Below the pieces are notes generated by a model that saw only the letters and a program-made list of their open reading frames with translations, had not been told where the DNA came from and searched no databases. From Gaiellaceae bacterium (GTDB lineage: Bacteria; Actinomycetota; Thermoleophilia; Gaiellales; Gaiellaceae): a stretch of DNA of 64,000 nt. Where the stretch lies: NCBI GenBank assembly GCA_026002995.1, contig BPGK01000001.1, forward strand, positions 496,001-560,000, read 5' to 3'. Position numbers and translations under genes: made by a program. Every line of letters begins with the position of its first letter. Position 1 is the stretch's first letter. Positions 1-9,534 of the stretch are shown here, piece by piece.

Positions 1-80
1 TCTCGGAGAGCCGGAGGCCCCGACCCGAGGGTCTTGGCACGGAATCGACACAGGTGCTCGAGCTCCACGCGAGCCGGGCT

Positions 81-103
81 GGAACGAGGAAGACCTGACC
101 CCC
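81..103 (+). repeat. Family-B intergenic repeat, copy 1
   Basis: A 23-bp segment containing GAAGACCTGACCCCC is repeated exactly 120 bp downstream (201-223). Its core, GACCTGACCCC (reverse complement GGGGTCAGGTC), reappears as an inverted pair near valS at 59232 and 59304. This looks like a REP-type interspersed element; no associated transposase is visible in the window. Confidence 0.6.
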
Positions 104-200
104 AAGCTCCGGACGGCGCTCGCTCGGGGTCGCGAGAGCGTGGAAAGCGGCCGCTCGTCCTGGCTCTCGGGGCCGCGCTGGGCTTCGCGCCGGGGAGGGT

Positions 201-223
201 GGAACGAGGAAGACCTGACCCCC
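201..223 (+). repeat. Family-B intergenic repeat, copy 2
   Basis: This is the second exact copy of the 23-bp segment seen at 81-103, in the same orientation. It lies just downstream of the protease stop codon at 251. Confidence 0.6.
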
Positions 224-250
224 GGGTCACGGGTACCGGTCAATCGCGTC

Positions 251-3200
251 TCAGTGGACGACCATGTTGCCGCCGGCGATCTTCTGCTTCACCGTCGCCG
301 CGCCGTTCCAGTTGCTCGAGAACAGCAGCGTGCTCCCCTGCCAGAGCGTCACTGCGATCTCGTCGTCCCTGCCGGGCTCGCCTTTGTCGGTGAGCGCCAT
401 CTGCAGCGTGAGGTTGCCGCCCAGCGAGACAGGCGCGCTCGGGTCGGTCACATCCGTCAAATTCGCCTTCGAGCGGAACTCGGCGAGCCCGAAGCAGGTC
501 GCGCTCGGCGGGCCGGGGCAGCTCGTGTTGTCCGCTTTCCTGTACGCGATGCCGAGCGACTCCATCGCGTTCGCCTTGATCTGGTACGTCTTCCCGCCCT
601 TCCGGAAGATGATGTTGACGTGCCCCTGGAGGTTCTTCATCGACTTGTTGTACTTGACGTTGAACCCGTAGTTCATCCGCGAGCCGGCGTCCGCTGCATG
701 CTGGCCCACCGAGCTCTGGACGACCGTGTACCCGCCGCCGGTGATGAAGCTGCCGTCGGGCTGCGACACGGTGACGACGCCCGGTCCCGAGCCGACGTAG
801 TAGCCGTTGATCTCGATGGTGAGCGTGTGGTCGCCGACCCCGAGGCTCGCGGTGCACTCAGCCGACCCGGTGGTCGTGTCGCCGCTATTGATGGGGGCCA
901 CGGGGAGCGAGCTACAGAGCAGTGTGCCATTGTCCTTGAACGCCACCTTCGCGTTCGTGATGTTGCCGGGCGAGCCGTCGGGAGCGTCGATGACGGTCGC
1001 TCGGAGAAGCACGCTCGCGGTCGAGCCGCCAGGGGCCGTGAACGCCAGCATGTCGCCCGTGTAGATCGCGCTCGCGTTCTCCTGCGTCACCGTGAACGTG
1101 CCTGCCACGTACGCGAACGAGTAGTTGTCGTCGGCGCCGCTCGAGCAGGTGATCGGGTATTCCCCGGGGGCGCTCTCCGTCGTCCTCGTCGTCGAGCACG
1201 TGGGCGGGGCGTCGATCACCATAGGGTTCTCTCCAAGCACGAACCCTGTGTACTGGAACGTCAGCGTTGGGCTCGGATCGCTGTACTGCGCCGTCTGGTT
1301 GTCTGCCGTCACCGTCAGCTCCTTCTTGGCGACCACGAACGATCCGTTGACGTAGGTGAACGAGTAGTTGTCGTCGGCACCGCCCGAGCAGCTCGTCGGG
1401 TAGGTGCCGGGGCCGGCGCCTTGGGTGTAGGTGGTCGAGCAGGTGGGCGGCGTGTCCAGGTCATCGGCGTCGTCGTCGAGCACGAAGCCCGCGTACTGCG
1501 GCGTGATCGTCGGCGCCGGGTCGCCGTAGGTGCCGTCGGGCGGGCTCGAGGCCGTCACCGTCAGCTCCTTCTTGGCGACCACGAACGATCCGTTGACGTA
1601 GGTGAACGAGTAGTTGTCGTCGGCACCGCCCGAGCAGCTCGTCGGGTAGGTGCCGGGGCCGGCGCCTTGGGTGTAGGTGGTCGAGCAGGTGGGCGGCGTG
1701 TCCAGGTCATCGGCGTCGTCGTCGAGCACGAAGCCCGCGTACTGCGGCGTGATCGTCGGCGCCGGGTCGCCGTAGGTGCCGTCGGGCGGGCTCGAGGCCG
1801 TCACCGTCAGCTCCTTCTTGGCGACCACGAACGATCCGTTGACGTAGGTGAACGAGTAGTTGTCGTCGGCACCGCCCGAGCAGCTCGTCGGGTAGGTGCC
1901 GGGGCCGGCGCCTTGGGTGTAGGTGGTCGAGCAGGTGGGCGGCGTGTCCAGGTCATCGGCGTCGTCGTCGAGCACGAAGCCCGCGTACTGCGGCGTGATC
2001 GTCGGCGCCGGGTCGCCGTAGGTGCCGTCGGGCGGGCTCGAGGCCGTCACCGTCAGCTCCTTCTTGGCGACCACGAACGATCCGTTGACGTAGGTGAACG
2101 AGTAGTTGTCGTCGGCACCGCCCGAGCAGCTCGTCGGGTAGGTGCCGGGGCCGGCGCCTTGGGTGTAGGTGGTCGAGCAGGTGGGCGGCGTGTCCAGGTC
2201 ATCGGCGTCGTCGTCGAGCACGAAGCCCGCGTACTGCGGCGTGATCGTCGGCGCCGGGTCGCCGTAGGTGCCGTCGGGCGGGCTCGAGGCCGTCACCGTC
2301 AGCTCCTTCTTGGCGACCACGAACGATCCGTTGACGTAGGTGAACGAGTAGTTGTCGTCGGCACCGCCCGAGCAGCTCGTCGGGTAGGTGCCGGGGCCGG
2401 CGCCTTGGGTGTAGGTGGTCGAGCAGGTGGGCGGCGTGTCCAGGTCATCGGCGTCGTCGTCGAGCACGAAGCCCGCGTACTGCGGCGTGATCGTCGGCGC
2501 CGGGTCGCCGTAGGTGCCGTCGGGCGGGCTCGAGGCCGTCACCGTCAGCTCCTTCTTGGCGACCACGAACGATCCGTTGACGTAGGTGAACGAGTAGTTG
2601 TCGTCGGCACCGCCCGAGCAGCTCGTCGGGTAGGTGCCGGGGCCGGCGCCTTGGGTGTAGGTGGTCGAGCAGGTGGGCGGCGTGTCCAGGTCATCGGCGT
2701 CGTCGTCGAGCACGAAGCCCGCGTACTGCGGCGTGATCGTCGGCGCCGGGTCGCCGTAGGTGCCGTCGGGCGGGCTCGAGGCCGTCACCGTCAGCTCCTT
2801 CTTGGCGACCACGAACGATCCGTTGACGTAGGTGAACGAGTAGTTGTCGTCGGCACCGCCCGAGCAGCTCGTCGGGTAGGTGCCGGGGCCGGCGCCTTGG
2901 GTGTAGGTGGTCGAGCAGGTGGGCGGCGTGTCCAGGTCATCGGCGTCGTCGTCGAGCACGAAGCCCGCGTACTGCGGCGTGATCGTCGGCGCCGGGTCGC
3001 CGTAGGTGCCGTCGGGCGGGCTCGAGGCCGTCACCGTCAGCTCCTTCTTGGCGACCACGAACGATCCGTTGACGTAGGTGAACGAGTAGTTGTCGTCGGC
3101 ACCGCCCGAGCAGCTCGTCGGGTAGGTGCCGGGGCCGGCGCCTTGGGTGTAGGTGGTCGAGCAGGTGGGCGGCGTGTCCAGGTCATCGGCGTCGTCGTCG

Positions 3201-5461
3201 AGCACGAAGCCCGCGTACTGCGGCGTGATCGTCGGCGCCGGGTCGCCGTAGGTGCCGTCGGGCGGGCTCGAGGCCGTCACCGTCAGCGTCGCCTTGTTGA
3301 TCGTCTGGGTCTGGCTGGCCGGCGTGAGTCCCGTCGCGGATGCGGTCAACTGATGCGACCCGTCGCCAACACCGTCGGGTCGGTAGTAGAAGCTGCCGGA
3401 GTTGCTCCCGCTCGGGATCACCGCGCTCGTGACCGACGTCGTGCAACCGCTGTCGCCGAAGAACGTGCCTGTCGCGTTGGTCGCGAGGCTCACTGTCGTG
3501 TCACTCGTGACGTTGGTCGCCACGTTGCTCGCATTCTGCGTTTGAACCGTGATCGGGCCGAGGCACTGCCCGTAGACGCCGGTCAACGCCGGCGTCGTGA
3601 ACGCCAGTTTCGTCGGGCCGACGGGCGCAGTGACGGTCACAGTCGGCGATCTCCCGCTCGGCGAGAGAGTGAATGTGTAGACCTGCGACGGAGAAGTCGG
3701 TGTGGGTGCCGTGGCCTGGTTGTAGTTGATGATGATGGTCTGACCGTTGGTACAGCCGTTTCCACTTGGCTGAGTAACCGAGATGACCATGCCGGTGACG
3801 GTTAGGTTGCTGACTGAGCAGGTCCCAGCACCAAGGTTGACCTGGCCTGCGCCTGCCCCCGTCTGCGGAGCTGTCCAACCAGTCGGCACCGTGAGAGTCA
3901 CGTTCCTACTCGAACCCGGATTGCCGCTGTTGGTCGCGGTTATGGTGAACACGAGGTTGTTGGTGCTACCGCCCGTAACGGAGTTCGGAGCGGCGACTCC
4001 TGAGAAGCTGTTTGCAGCAACCGCGTACGGCCCCACGTAGGGACCGCCGGAGCCAACCGGATCCGCGCCCGCAGGTTGCACAGAGTCGGTCGACTCGTCC
4101 GCGAGCGCGCGGTCGAGCTGGAGGCGGCCGTTGCCGGTCTCGCCCTGCGAGCCGGCGGGCTCTGCCGTCCTCGCCAGACGTCCCACGATCACGCCGTTCG
4201 AGGCGCCCGAGACGGCCTTGACGAGCGCCGCGGCGCCCGCGACGTGCGCTGCCGCGGCAGACGAGCCCGTGACCGTGCCGTAGCCGCCGCCGGGGGACGT
4301 CGTGGCGATGTCCACGCCGGGTGCTCCGAGGAAGACGGCCTGCCCGGAGTTGCTCCCGCCGCCGAGCGCGTCGCTCTGATCCGTGGCGGAGACGCCGACG
4401 ACGCCGCGGTCGCCGGCCGGGAAGGTGACGGTCGAGGAGCCGTCGTTGCCGGCGGCCGCGATGAGAACCGCTCCCTCGTCCCAGGCGTAGTCGATCGCTT
4501 CCTGCAGGAGCTCGGAGTAGCCGGGGTTGGAGAAGGCCATGAGGATGACGTCCGCGCCCGCCTCGGCCGCGTAGACGACGCCCTCGATGATGTCGCCGTC
4601 CTGGCCCGTGCCATCAGATCCGAGGACCGTGACCGGCATGACCTGCACTCCGGCGTAGCCGACGCCTGCGATGCCGGCGCCATTGTCGGTCTCGGCCGCG
4701 ACGATCCCGGCCATGGCGGTGCCGTGGCCGTTCGGGTCGCTCAGGCCGTTCGAGCCGTCGAGGATCGACGTCCCCGGGACGACGACGCCGTCGAGGTCGG
4801 GATGCGATCCGTCGACGCCCGTGTCGAGGATGGCGACCCGCGCGGAGCCGCCGGGCGACACAGAGCCGAAGACGGTGTCCCAGCCGATCTTCGGGAGCGC
4901 CCACTGGTCGCCGTAGCGCGAGTCGCTCGGCGTCCCGCTGACCTCGCGGGTGCGGTTCGGCTCGACTCGGGCGACCTCGTCGAAGGAGTCGAGCGCCTCG
5001 AGCGAGGCCTCGAGGCTGTCTCCGCCGGGCAGGAGGACGGAGTGGATGCGCAGCGCGCGGACGTACGACTGGCTCACGGCGCCCGCCGCGGCGAGGACCT
5101 CGTCTTGCCTGGCAGCGGACGTGCCGGAGGCGAACTTCACGAGGTAGGGCTCGGTGGCCTCGGGCCAGGGGGGCTCGGTATCGGCTGGAGACGGCTCAGG
5201 CTCGGGCTCGGTGGGAGCCGGCTCGGTCGGATCGGTGGAAGTGGTCTCGGTGTCGGTGGGTTCGGTGGGAGCCGGCTCGGTCGGGTCGGTGGCGGTCGTG
5301 TCCGTATCGCCCGACGAGGCGCTCGAGAGCGCGGCGAGCGGACCCTGGCCCGCGACGACGCCGGCGGTCACGAGCGCCGTGGCGAAGAACGCCACCAGCA
5401 CGAAGCAGATCTCGATCAGCCGCCGGTGCGTCCGGCGCCCGGATGTCGGGCCTGAGCCCAT
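251..5461 (-). CDS. Anchored subtilisin-like serine protease (S8) with MBG repeat stalk
   Basis: This is a predicted exported endopeptidase of 1736 residues. The chosen ATG (5461) follows a GGTGGGG ribosome site and lies 19 bp after the upstream glycosyltransferase stop; the longer ORF would overlap that gene. A membrane segment (about 15-38) is followed by an acidic T/E/P-rich linker (about 50-105) and an S8 domain. The catalytic residues are Asp213 (DTG), His246 (HGT) and Ser401, with oxyanion Asn339. The serine motif is GSSAAAAHVAG, so the usual Met and Pro of GTSMAxP are replaced by Ala. Beta-rich domains follow, then eight identical 82-residue MBG-type repeats (about 727-1382), each with two cysteines, one divergent repeat and a C-terminal domain without a visible sortase motif. 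A surface adhesin/protease is likely; the substrate is unknown. Confidence 0.9.
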   Translation of the reverse strand: MGSGPTSGRRTHRRLIEICFVLVAFFATALVTAGVVAGQGPLAALSSASSGDTDTTATDPTEPAPTEPTDTETTSTDPTEPAPTEPEPEPSPADTEPPWPEATEPYLVKFASGTSAARQDEVLAAAGAVSQSYVRALRIHSVLLPGGDSLEASLEALDSFDEVARVEPNRTREVSGTPSDSRYGDQWALPKIGWDTVFGSVSPGGSARVAILDTGVDGSHPDLDGVVVPGTSILDGSNGLSDPNGHGTAMAGIVAAETDNGAGIAGVGYAGVQVMPVTVLGSDGTGQDGDIIEGVVYAAEAGADVILMAFSNPGYSELLQEAIDYAWDEGAVLIAAAGNDGSSTVTFPAGDRGVVGVSATDQSDALGGGSNSGQAVFLGAPGVDIATTSPGGGYGTVTGSSAAAAHVAGAAALVKAVSGASNGVIVGRLARTAEPAGSQGETGNGRLQLDRALADESTDSVQPAGADPVGSGGPYVGPYAVAANSFSGVAAPNSVTGGSTNNLVFTITATNSGNPGSSRNVTLTVPTGWTAPQTGAGAGQVNLGAGTCSVSNLTVTGMVISVTQPSGNGCTNGQTIIINYNQATAPTPTSPSQVYTFTLSPSGRSPTVTVTAPVGPTKLAFTTPALTGVYGQCLGPITVQTQNASNVATNVTSDTTVSLATNATGTFFGDSGCTTSVTSAVIPSGSNSGSFYYRPDGVGDGSHQLTASATGLTPASQTQTINKATLTVTASSPPDGTYGDPAPTITPQYAGFVLDDDADDLDTPPTCSTTYTQGAGPGTYPTSCSGGADDNYSFTYVNGSFVVAKKELTVTASSPPDGTYGDPAPTITPQYAGFVLDDDADDLDTPPTCSTTYTQGAGPGTYPTSCSGGADDNYSFTYVNGSFVVAKKELTVTASSPPDGTYGDPAPTITPQYAGFVLDDDADDLDTPPTCSTTYTQGAGPGTYPTSCSGGADDNYSFTYVNGSFVVAKKELTVTASSPPDGTYGDPAPTITPQYAGFVLDDDADDLDTPPTCSTTYTQGAGPGTYPTSCSGGADDNYSFTYVNGSFVVAKKELTVTASSPPDGTYGDPAPTITPQYAGFVLDDDADDLDTPPTCSTTYTQGAGPGTYPTSCSGGADDNYSFTYVNGSFVVAKKELTVTASSPPDGTYGDPAPTITPQYAGFVLDDDADDLDTPPTCSTTYTQGAGPGTYPTSCSGGADDNYSFTYVNGSFVVAKKELTVTASSPPDGTYGDPAPTITPQYAGFVLDDDADDLDTPPTCSTTYTQGAGPGTYPTSCSGGADDNYSFTYVNGSFVVAKKELTVTASSPPDGTYGDPAPTITPQYAGFVLDDDADDLDTPPTCSTTYTQGAGPGTYPTSCSGGADDNYSFTYVNGSFVVAKKELTVTADNQTAQYSDPSPTLTFQYTGFVLGENPMVIDAPPTCSTTRTTESAPGEYPITCSSGADDNYSFAYVAGTFTVTQENASAIYTGDMLAFTAPGGSTASVLLRATVIDAPDGSPGNITNAKVAFKDNGTLLCSSLPVAPINSGDTTTGSAECTASLGVGDHTLTIEINGYYVGSGPGVVTVSQPDGSFITGGGYTVVQSSVGQHAADAGSRMNYGFNVKYNKSMKNLQGHVNIIFRKGGKTYQIKANAMESLGIAYRKADNTSCPGPPSATCFGLAEFRSKANLTDVTDPSAPVSLGGNLTLQMALTDKGEPGRDDEIAVTLWQGSTLLFSSNWNGAATVKQKIAGGNMVVH
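1315..3282 (-). repeat. Eight-copy perfect 246-bp tandem array inside the protease gene
   Basis: The unit recurs at 1315, 1561, 1807, 2053, 2299, 2545, 2791 and 3037, exactly every 246 bp (82 codons), and stops at 3283 where the sequence diverges. I found no base difference between copies when comparing line by line, and the eight translations are identical. Because 246 is divisible by three, the array also keeps an antisense frame open, which explains the spurious 1221-residue plus-strand ORF. Perfect identity points to very recent amplification or gene conversion, so the copy number may vary or be affected by assembly. Confidence 0.95.
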
Positions 5462-5480
5462 CGTCCCCACCCCCTTGTGG

Positions 5481-6929
5481 TCAGATCCACCGGCGGCCTC
5501 CCCAGCCGCACGTCGAATTATTTGCCACGTACGCCACGAAGTCAATGACATCGAGGTCGTGTCTAACACTCGCCTCTCGAGTAGCGTGGCCGCTTGTCGA
5601 GGGCGGCGGGCACCCGGCGGACGGGGCGGCACGGGAGCGGGTCTCTTCCCGCAGGGCGAGTCGCGGCCGGGTGTAGCTCCGCGACTCAGCATGAGCGCTG
5701 CAACGGCTTCGCGGCGGCGGCACCATGACACCGAGCCTGCGGAGAGCGGGGATCTCATAGGGGCTGTTTCTCGGGTACCCCGCTGAACGGGGAGGAGCGG
5801 CGAGTCGCCACCAGCGTCGGTAGCCGAACCTGTACCTGCCGAGTCGGCGCTGGCGTACGGCCAAGACGCAGAAGTACACGGCGCCGACAGTCGGCATGGC
5901 GAGCGCCTGTGCGAACGCGTAGAGGGGGTAGGCGACCATCCACGGCGAGCGAACCGGCCAGTTCGCCACGAAGGTCACGAGCACGTACAGGGCGAAGAGG
6001 GCGAGGAGCGCCCGTGCGGCGGACGGGCCCGACCCGGGCTGGACGAGATGCCCGGTTTTCCAGAGCACCCCGGCCGTGACGAGGCCGAGGTAGTACGCCG
6101 TCCAGCCCGGCATGTGCCAGGCGTTCTTGTCGACGTTCACCACGATGTGGCGGAAACCGCCCGCCCACCAGAGGCGCCGCTGTCGGTAGAGGCCGCGCCA
6201 GGTCTCCGGCGCGGCTGTCGCGACCCGCAGGTCGAGGTGCCTCACCCGCATGCCGAGGCCGTGGGCGATGCGGCCGGTCTCGACGTCCTCGCCCGGAAAC
6301 CAGAGCGAGTGCCGACGGAGGATCGTGGTCAACGCCTCGCTGCGAGCTGCGAAACAGGCGCCGGACGTAAGCCACGGGCGGAAATTGCGGGAGAGCATCG
6401 CCATTCGATACTCCAGCGCTTGGATGCGCTCCACCACCGTTCGGGGCCGTGCGACCTCGACCTTGACCGAGCAGATGTCGGCCTGCGCCTCCAGCATCTG
6501 GTGGATGAACTTGCCTACGTCCTCGAGGGGGTAGGTGTCGGCGTCCATGCGCAGGACGAAGGTCGTCGTCACCGATCCCGACTCGAGCGCCGAGAGGACG
6601 AGTTCGGGCGGGCTCGGCTGTGTGCTCTCCACTCGGTGGACGCGCCATCCCTCTGCCTCCAGCTCGTCCGCGAAGACGCGGAGCTCCCGGGCGTGGGGGC
6701 CGCCGACTCCGAGCGCCACGAGCGTGTTTGCCCTGTAGCGCGCGAGGCGCTCGCGCTCCGCGAAGTAGCGGGGGTGACCGTAGACGGGAACGACGAGCGT
6801 GAAGTCGGCGGAGCGCTCGTCTGGGCGCGCGAGCCAGCTGGCGCGAATCGTCCAGCCGTGCCACCAGGAGAGGAGGTTCTGGAGGTCGGCTGCGAGGAGC
6901 AGGCCGAGGAGCGCGATCGTCCAGCTCAC
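5481..6929 (-). CDS. GT2-family membrane glycosyltransferase
   Basis: The 482-residue protein resembles processive family-2 glycosyltransferases such as cellulose or hyaluronan synthase relatives. An N-terminal membrane segment is followed by a GT-A domain with VVPVYG (about 46), the metal-binding DAD at 129-131, the catalytic-base region GEDVETGR (ED at 214-215) and QRRLWW at 250, a variant of QxxRW. Three or four hydrophobic segments follow (about 270-385), then a low-complexity basic tail from about 420. It is the upstream partner of the S8 protease gene with a 19-bp gap, so the two are probably co-transcribed and may build or decorate a surface structure. The sugar donor cannot be read from the sequence. 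Confidence 0.85.
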   Translation of the reverse strand: MSWTIALLGLLLAADLQNLLSWWHGWTIRASWLARPDERSADFTLVVPVYGHPRYFAERERLARYRANTLVALGVGGPHARELRVFADELEAEGWRVHRVESTQPSPPELVLSALESGSVTTTFVLRMDADTYPLEDVGKFIHQMLEAQADICSVKVEVARPRTVVERIQALEYRMAMLSRNFRPWLTSGACFAARSEALTTILRRHSLWFPGEDVETGRIAHGLGMRVRHLDLRVATAAPETWRGLYRQRRLWWAGGFRHIVVNVDKNAWHMPGWTAYYLGLVTAGVLWKTGHLVQPGSGPSAARALLALFALYVLVTFVANWPVRSPWMVAYPLYAFAQALAMPTVGAVYFCVLAVRQRRLGRYRFGYRRWWRLAAPPRSAGYPRNSPYEIPALRRLGVMVPPPRSRCSAHAESRSYTRPRLALREETRSRAAPSAGCPPPSTSGHATREASVRHDLDVIDFVAYVANNSTCGWGGRRWI

Positions 6930-7173
6930 CAGCTCACGCTCCCATGCCCGGCCTCCCGGGTGGACGGCGGGGTACCCGCCCCCGCGTCCCGTGCGACCCG
7001 CTGCCGACGCGCAGGCTGTCAGCTCTGGGTGTTTGCTCCCCCACGCCGGAGAGTCGGCGGCACCGAGCTCGATCCTTACGCTCGATCGTCGAGTCTCTCG
7101 GGCACGGCGACGCGACGCCGCCAGTCGGTTGCTAGAATCCGGCGCCGGCGGACAGGCGTCCGCCCTCTTTGCG

Positions 7174-7605
7174 ATGAAGACCTACACGGCAAAGCCCGGT
7201 GAGATCGAGCGCGAGTGGCTCCTCGTCGATGCGGAAGGCCAGACCCTCGGCCGCCTCGCGACCCGCATCGCCGACCTCCTGCGCGGGAAGGGCAAGCCGC
7301 ACTACACGCCGCACGTGGACACGGGCGACTTCGTCGTCGTCGTGAACGCGGAGAAGATCGCGGTCACGGGCTCGAAGCTCGATACGAAGATCTACTACCG
7401 CCACTCCGGCTACCCGGGTGGGATCAAGCAGCGCACGCTGCGCGAGCAGCTCGAGCGGCGGCCGACCGAGGTCATCCGCAAGGCGGTGAAGGGCATGCTC
7501 CCCAAGAACAGGCTCGCCGCGGCGCAGCTCCGGAAGCTCAAGGTGTACGCAGGGCCGGAGCACCCGCACGCCGCGCAATCCCCGAGGAAGTTGGAGCTCT
7601 CGTGA
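7174..7605 (+). CDS. rplM: 50S ribosomal protein L13
   Basis: RplM is an early-assembling protein of the large ribosomal subunit. The ATG at 7174 gives 143 residues, the normal family length, beginning [10 protein letters not shown]; the longer ORF only adds arginine-rich non-homologous sequence. Hallmarks include [14 protein letters not shown], the [11 protein letters not shown] segment and the KGMLPKNRL stretch near the C-terminus. The TAGAAT element about 40 bp upstream could be a -10 box. Its stop overlaps the rpsI start (GTGA), the usual L13-S9 arrangement. Confidence 0.98.
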   Translation: MKTYTAKPGEIEREWLLVDAEGQTLGRLATRIADLLRGKGKPHYTPHVDTGDFVVVVNAEKIAVTGSKLDTKIYYRHSGYPGGIKQRTLREQLERRPTEVIRKAVKGMLPKNRLAAAQLRKLKVYAGPEHPHAAQSPRKLELS

Positions 7606-7997
7606 CCGAGATCGCGCAGTACCGAGGCACGGGCAAGCGCAAGACGTCGATCGCGCGCGTGATCCTCCGCCCCGGCGACGGGAAGACCTGGATCAACGGG
7701 CGGACGCTCGAGGACTACTTCCCGCGCGCGCTCCACCGAAAGACGGTGCTCGCGCCGCTCGAGGTCGCCGAGGCGGTGGGGAGGTACGACCTCCGCGTCC
7801 GCGTCCACGGCGGCGGGATCTCCGGCCAAGCCGGCGCGATCCGCCACGGCATCGCGCGCGCGCTCGTCGAGGCCGACCCGGAGCTGCGAGTCCCGCTCAA
7901 GCGCCAGGGGTTCCTCACTCGCGACGCCCGTATCGTCGAGCGCAAGAAAGCCGGCCTGCACAAGGCCCGCAAGGCTCCGCAGTTCTCGAAGCGGTAG
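7602..7997 (+). CDS. rpsI: 30S ribosomal protein S9
   Basis: RpsI contacts tRNA in the ribosomal P site through its C-terminal tail. The GTG at 7602 overlaps the rplM stop by four bases and gives 131 residues. The [12 protein letters not shown] opening, the [19 protein letters not shown] core and the basic C-terminus ending in FSKR are diagnostic. Translational coupling with rplM is likely. Its stop codon forms one arm of a 16-bp palindrome. Confidence 0.98.
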   Translation: MTEIAQYRGTGKRKTSIARVILRPGDGKTWINGRTLEDYFPRALHRKTVLAPLEVAEAVGRYDLRVRVHGGGISGQAGAIRHGIARALVEADPELRVPLKRQGFLTRDARIVERKKAGLHKARKAPQFSKR

Positions 7998-8009
7998 CCG
8001 TACGGCTAC
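7994..8009. terminator. Palindrome at the rpsI stop codon, possible terminator
   Basis: GTAGCCGTACGGCTAC is a perfect 16-bp palindrome spanning the rpsI stop codon. It can fold as a 6-bp stem with a 4-base loop. There is no U-tract, so a terminator role is only possible; it could instead stabilise the 3' end of the ribosomal-protein mRNA. Confidence 0.35.
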
Positions 8010-8106
8010 GGGAGTTCGCACTCGTCCTCCGTCCGCATGAGGGCGACCTGCGGGGTGCCATCACGGTTGCTCTCTCGCTCGCAGCGGCGTCGGTATCGTC
8101 GCCGCG

Positions 8107-9369
8107 ATGGGCAGGCGCTACTTCGGGACGGACGGCGTGCGCGGCGTCGTCGGGGAGACGCTGACACGCGACCTCGTCGAGCGCCTCGGGCGGGCAGCGA
8201 CGCTCTGGGCCGGCGTCGGCCACGTCGTCGTCGGCCGGGACACGCGCGGCTCGGGGCCGGAGCTCGAGGAGGCTCTTACGAGCGGAGTCGTCTCGGCGGG
8301 GGGGACGGCGGTGCTCGCGGGCGTCTTGCCCACGCCCGCGGTTGCGCTGCTCGCCGAGGATCTCGGCATCGTGCTCTCCGCCTCGCACAACCCACCCGAG
8401 TACAACGGCGTGAAGGTCTTCGGGCCGGAGGGCGCGAAGCTGACGGACGCCGAGGAAGAGGAGATCGAGTCCCTCCTCGGGGAGCCGGGGCCCGGTGGCG
8501 GCTCGGTGGTCGAGCTCGAGGGCGCTGCGAGCACGTACCTCGAGCACCTCCTCGCGCGGTTCGGGACCGACCTCTCTGGGCTGCGCATTGCTGTGGACTG
8601 CGCGAACGGGGCTTTCTCCACAATCGCGCCGCAGGCGTTCGAGCGGCTCGGGGCCGAGGTGCGCGCGATCGGCGTCTCTCCCGACGGCACGAACATCAAC
8701 GTCGGCTGCGGCGCCACCGACCTCGTGGCTCTGAGCCACAAGGTGAGGGAGGAGGGCCTCGACCTCGGGGTTGCCTTCGACGGCGACGGCGACCGGATGC
8801 TCGCCGTCGACGAGCGCGGCGAGCCGCTGGACGGCGATCACGTCCTCGCGCTCCTCGCGCTCCACCTCGGCGTCGACGTCGTCGCCGTGACGGTGATGAC
8901 GAACCTTGGCTTCCACCGGCTCATGGCCGAGCACGGGATTCGCGTGCTCACGACCCCGGTCGGCGACCGCTACGTGCTCGAGGCCCTCCGCCGCGAAGGC
9001 GGTCTCCTCGGCGGTGAGCAGTCGGGCCACATCGTGTGGCTGCGCGAGCACGTCACCGGCGACGGCCTCGCGGCGGCGCTCCTCCTCTGCGCGGCGACAC
9101 GCGGGCGGACGCTCTCCGAGGCGGCAGCCGTCCTCGACCGCTTCCCGCAGGTCACGCGGAACGTCCCGGTCGCGCGTCGCGAGTTGACACAGTCGATCCT
9201 CGACGAGGCGGAGCGGCTGACCGACGAGCTCGACGGGCGCGGGCGCGTGCTCGTACGCCCCTCGGGCACCGAGCCGGTTGTGCGCGTCCTGGCCGAGGCG
9301 GAGAATGAGCGGGATGCCGAAAGCCTCTGTGCTAGCATCGCCGCGCTCGTGGAAAGGGAGCTCGGCTGA
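8107..9369 (+). CDS. glmM: Phosphoglucosamine mutase
   Basis: GlmM interconverts glucosamine-6-phosphate and glucosamine-1-phosphate on the way to UDP-GlcNAc for peptidoglycan. The 420-residue protein starts MGRRYFGTDGVRG, the family N-terminus. It carries the phosphoserine motif SASHN (Ser93), the metal loop DGDGDR (about 223-228) and the sugar-binding GGEQSGH. The C-terminal phosphate-binding loop RPSGTEP is present. Product (GlmM) and substrate supplier (GlmS, next gene) are adjacent, so the locus forms a compact amino-sugar module. A family-C palindrome lies inside the coding region. Confidence 0.97.
   Translation: MGRRYFGTDGVRGVVGETLTRDLVERLGRAATLWAGVGHVVVGRDTRGSGPELEEALTSGVVSAGGTAVLAGVLPTPAVALLAEDLGIVLSASHNPPEYNGVKVFGPEGAKLTDAEEEEIESLLGEPGPGGGSVVELEGAASTYLEHLLARFGTDLSGLRIAVDCANGAFSTIAPQAFERLGAEVRAIGVSPDGTNINVGCGATDLVALSHKVREEGLDLGVAFDGDGDRMLAVDERGEPLDGDHVLALLALHLGVDVVAVTVMTNLGFHRLMAEHGIRVLTTPVGDRYVLEALRREGGLLGGEQSGHIVWLREHVTGDGLAAALLLCAATRGRTLSEAAAVLDRFPQVTRNVPVARRELTQSILDEAERLTDELDGRGRVLVRPSGTEPVVRVLAEAENERDAESLCASIAALVERELG
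8722..8739 (+). repeat. Family-C palindrome inside glmM
   Basis: CTCGTGGCTCTGAGCCAC, with the perfect palindrome GTGGCTC-T-GAGCCAC, sits in the glmM reading frame and encodes LVALSH. The same 18 bases occur twice in the 38996-39330 gap, once per orientation. Chance sharing of this length in 64 kb is unlikely even at high GC, but I cannot compute a genome-wide expectation. Confidence 0.5.
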
Positions 9370-9534
9370 GCCCGACGGAGGGCGCTGCCGGGCTCTCGCG
9401 CGTTTGTTGCGACCAGCCGACGCCATGACGACACCGACGAACTCAGCGACCCGCGGGACGGACGACCGCCACGACGAGCGGACGCACAGCGTCCGTGCTT
9501 CGGGGATCTCCCGCGCGAGATAACCGAGATAACC

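Larger units (their letters stand above)
1..250. other. Non-coding gap downstream of the S8 protease gene
   Basis: I see no credible gene here; the plus-strand ORFs that cross it are arginine-rich antisense readings of the protease gene. The gap holds two direct copies of a 23-bp segment containing GAAGACCTGACCCCC, annotated separately. No terminator hairpin with a U-tract is evident after the protease stop codon. Confidence 0.6.

Noticed and set aside
1315-3282. CRISPR or other spacer-repeat array
   Set aside because: The array has no unique spacers. The 246-bp units are contiguous coding repeats in one protein.
140-3805. 1221-residue plus-strand ORF with eight repeats
   Set aside because: It is antisense to the S8 protease array. 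A 246-bp period keeps every frame open, and the translation is Arg/Val-rich with no domain features.
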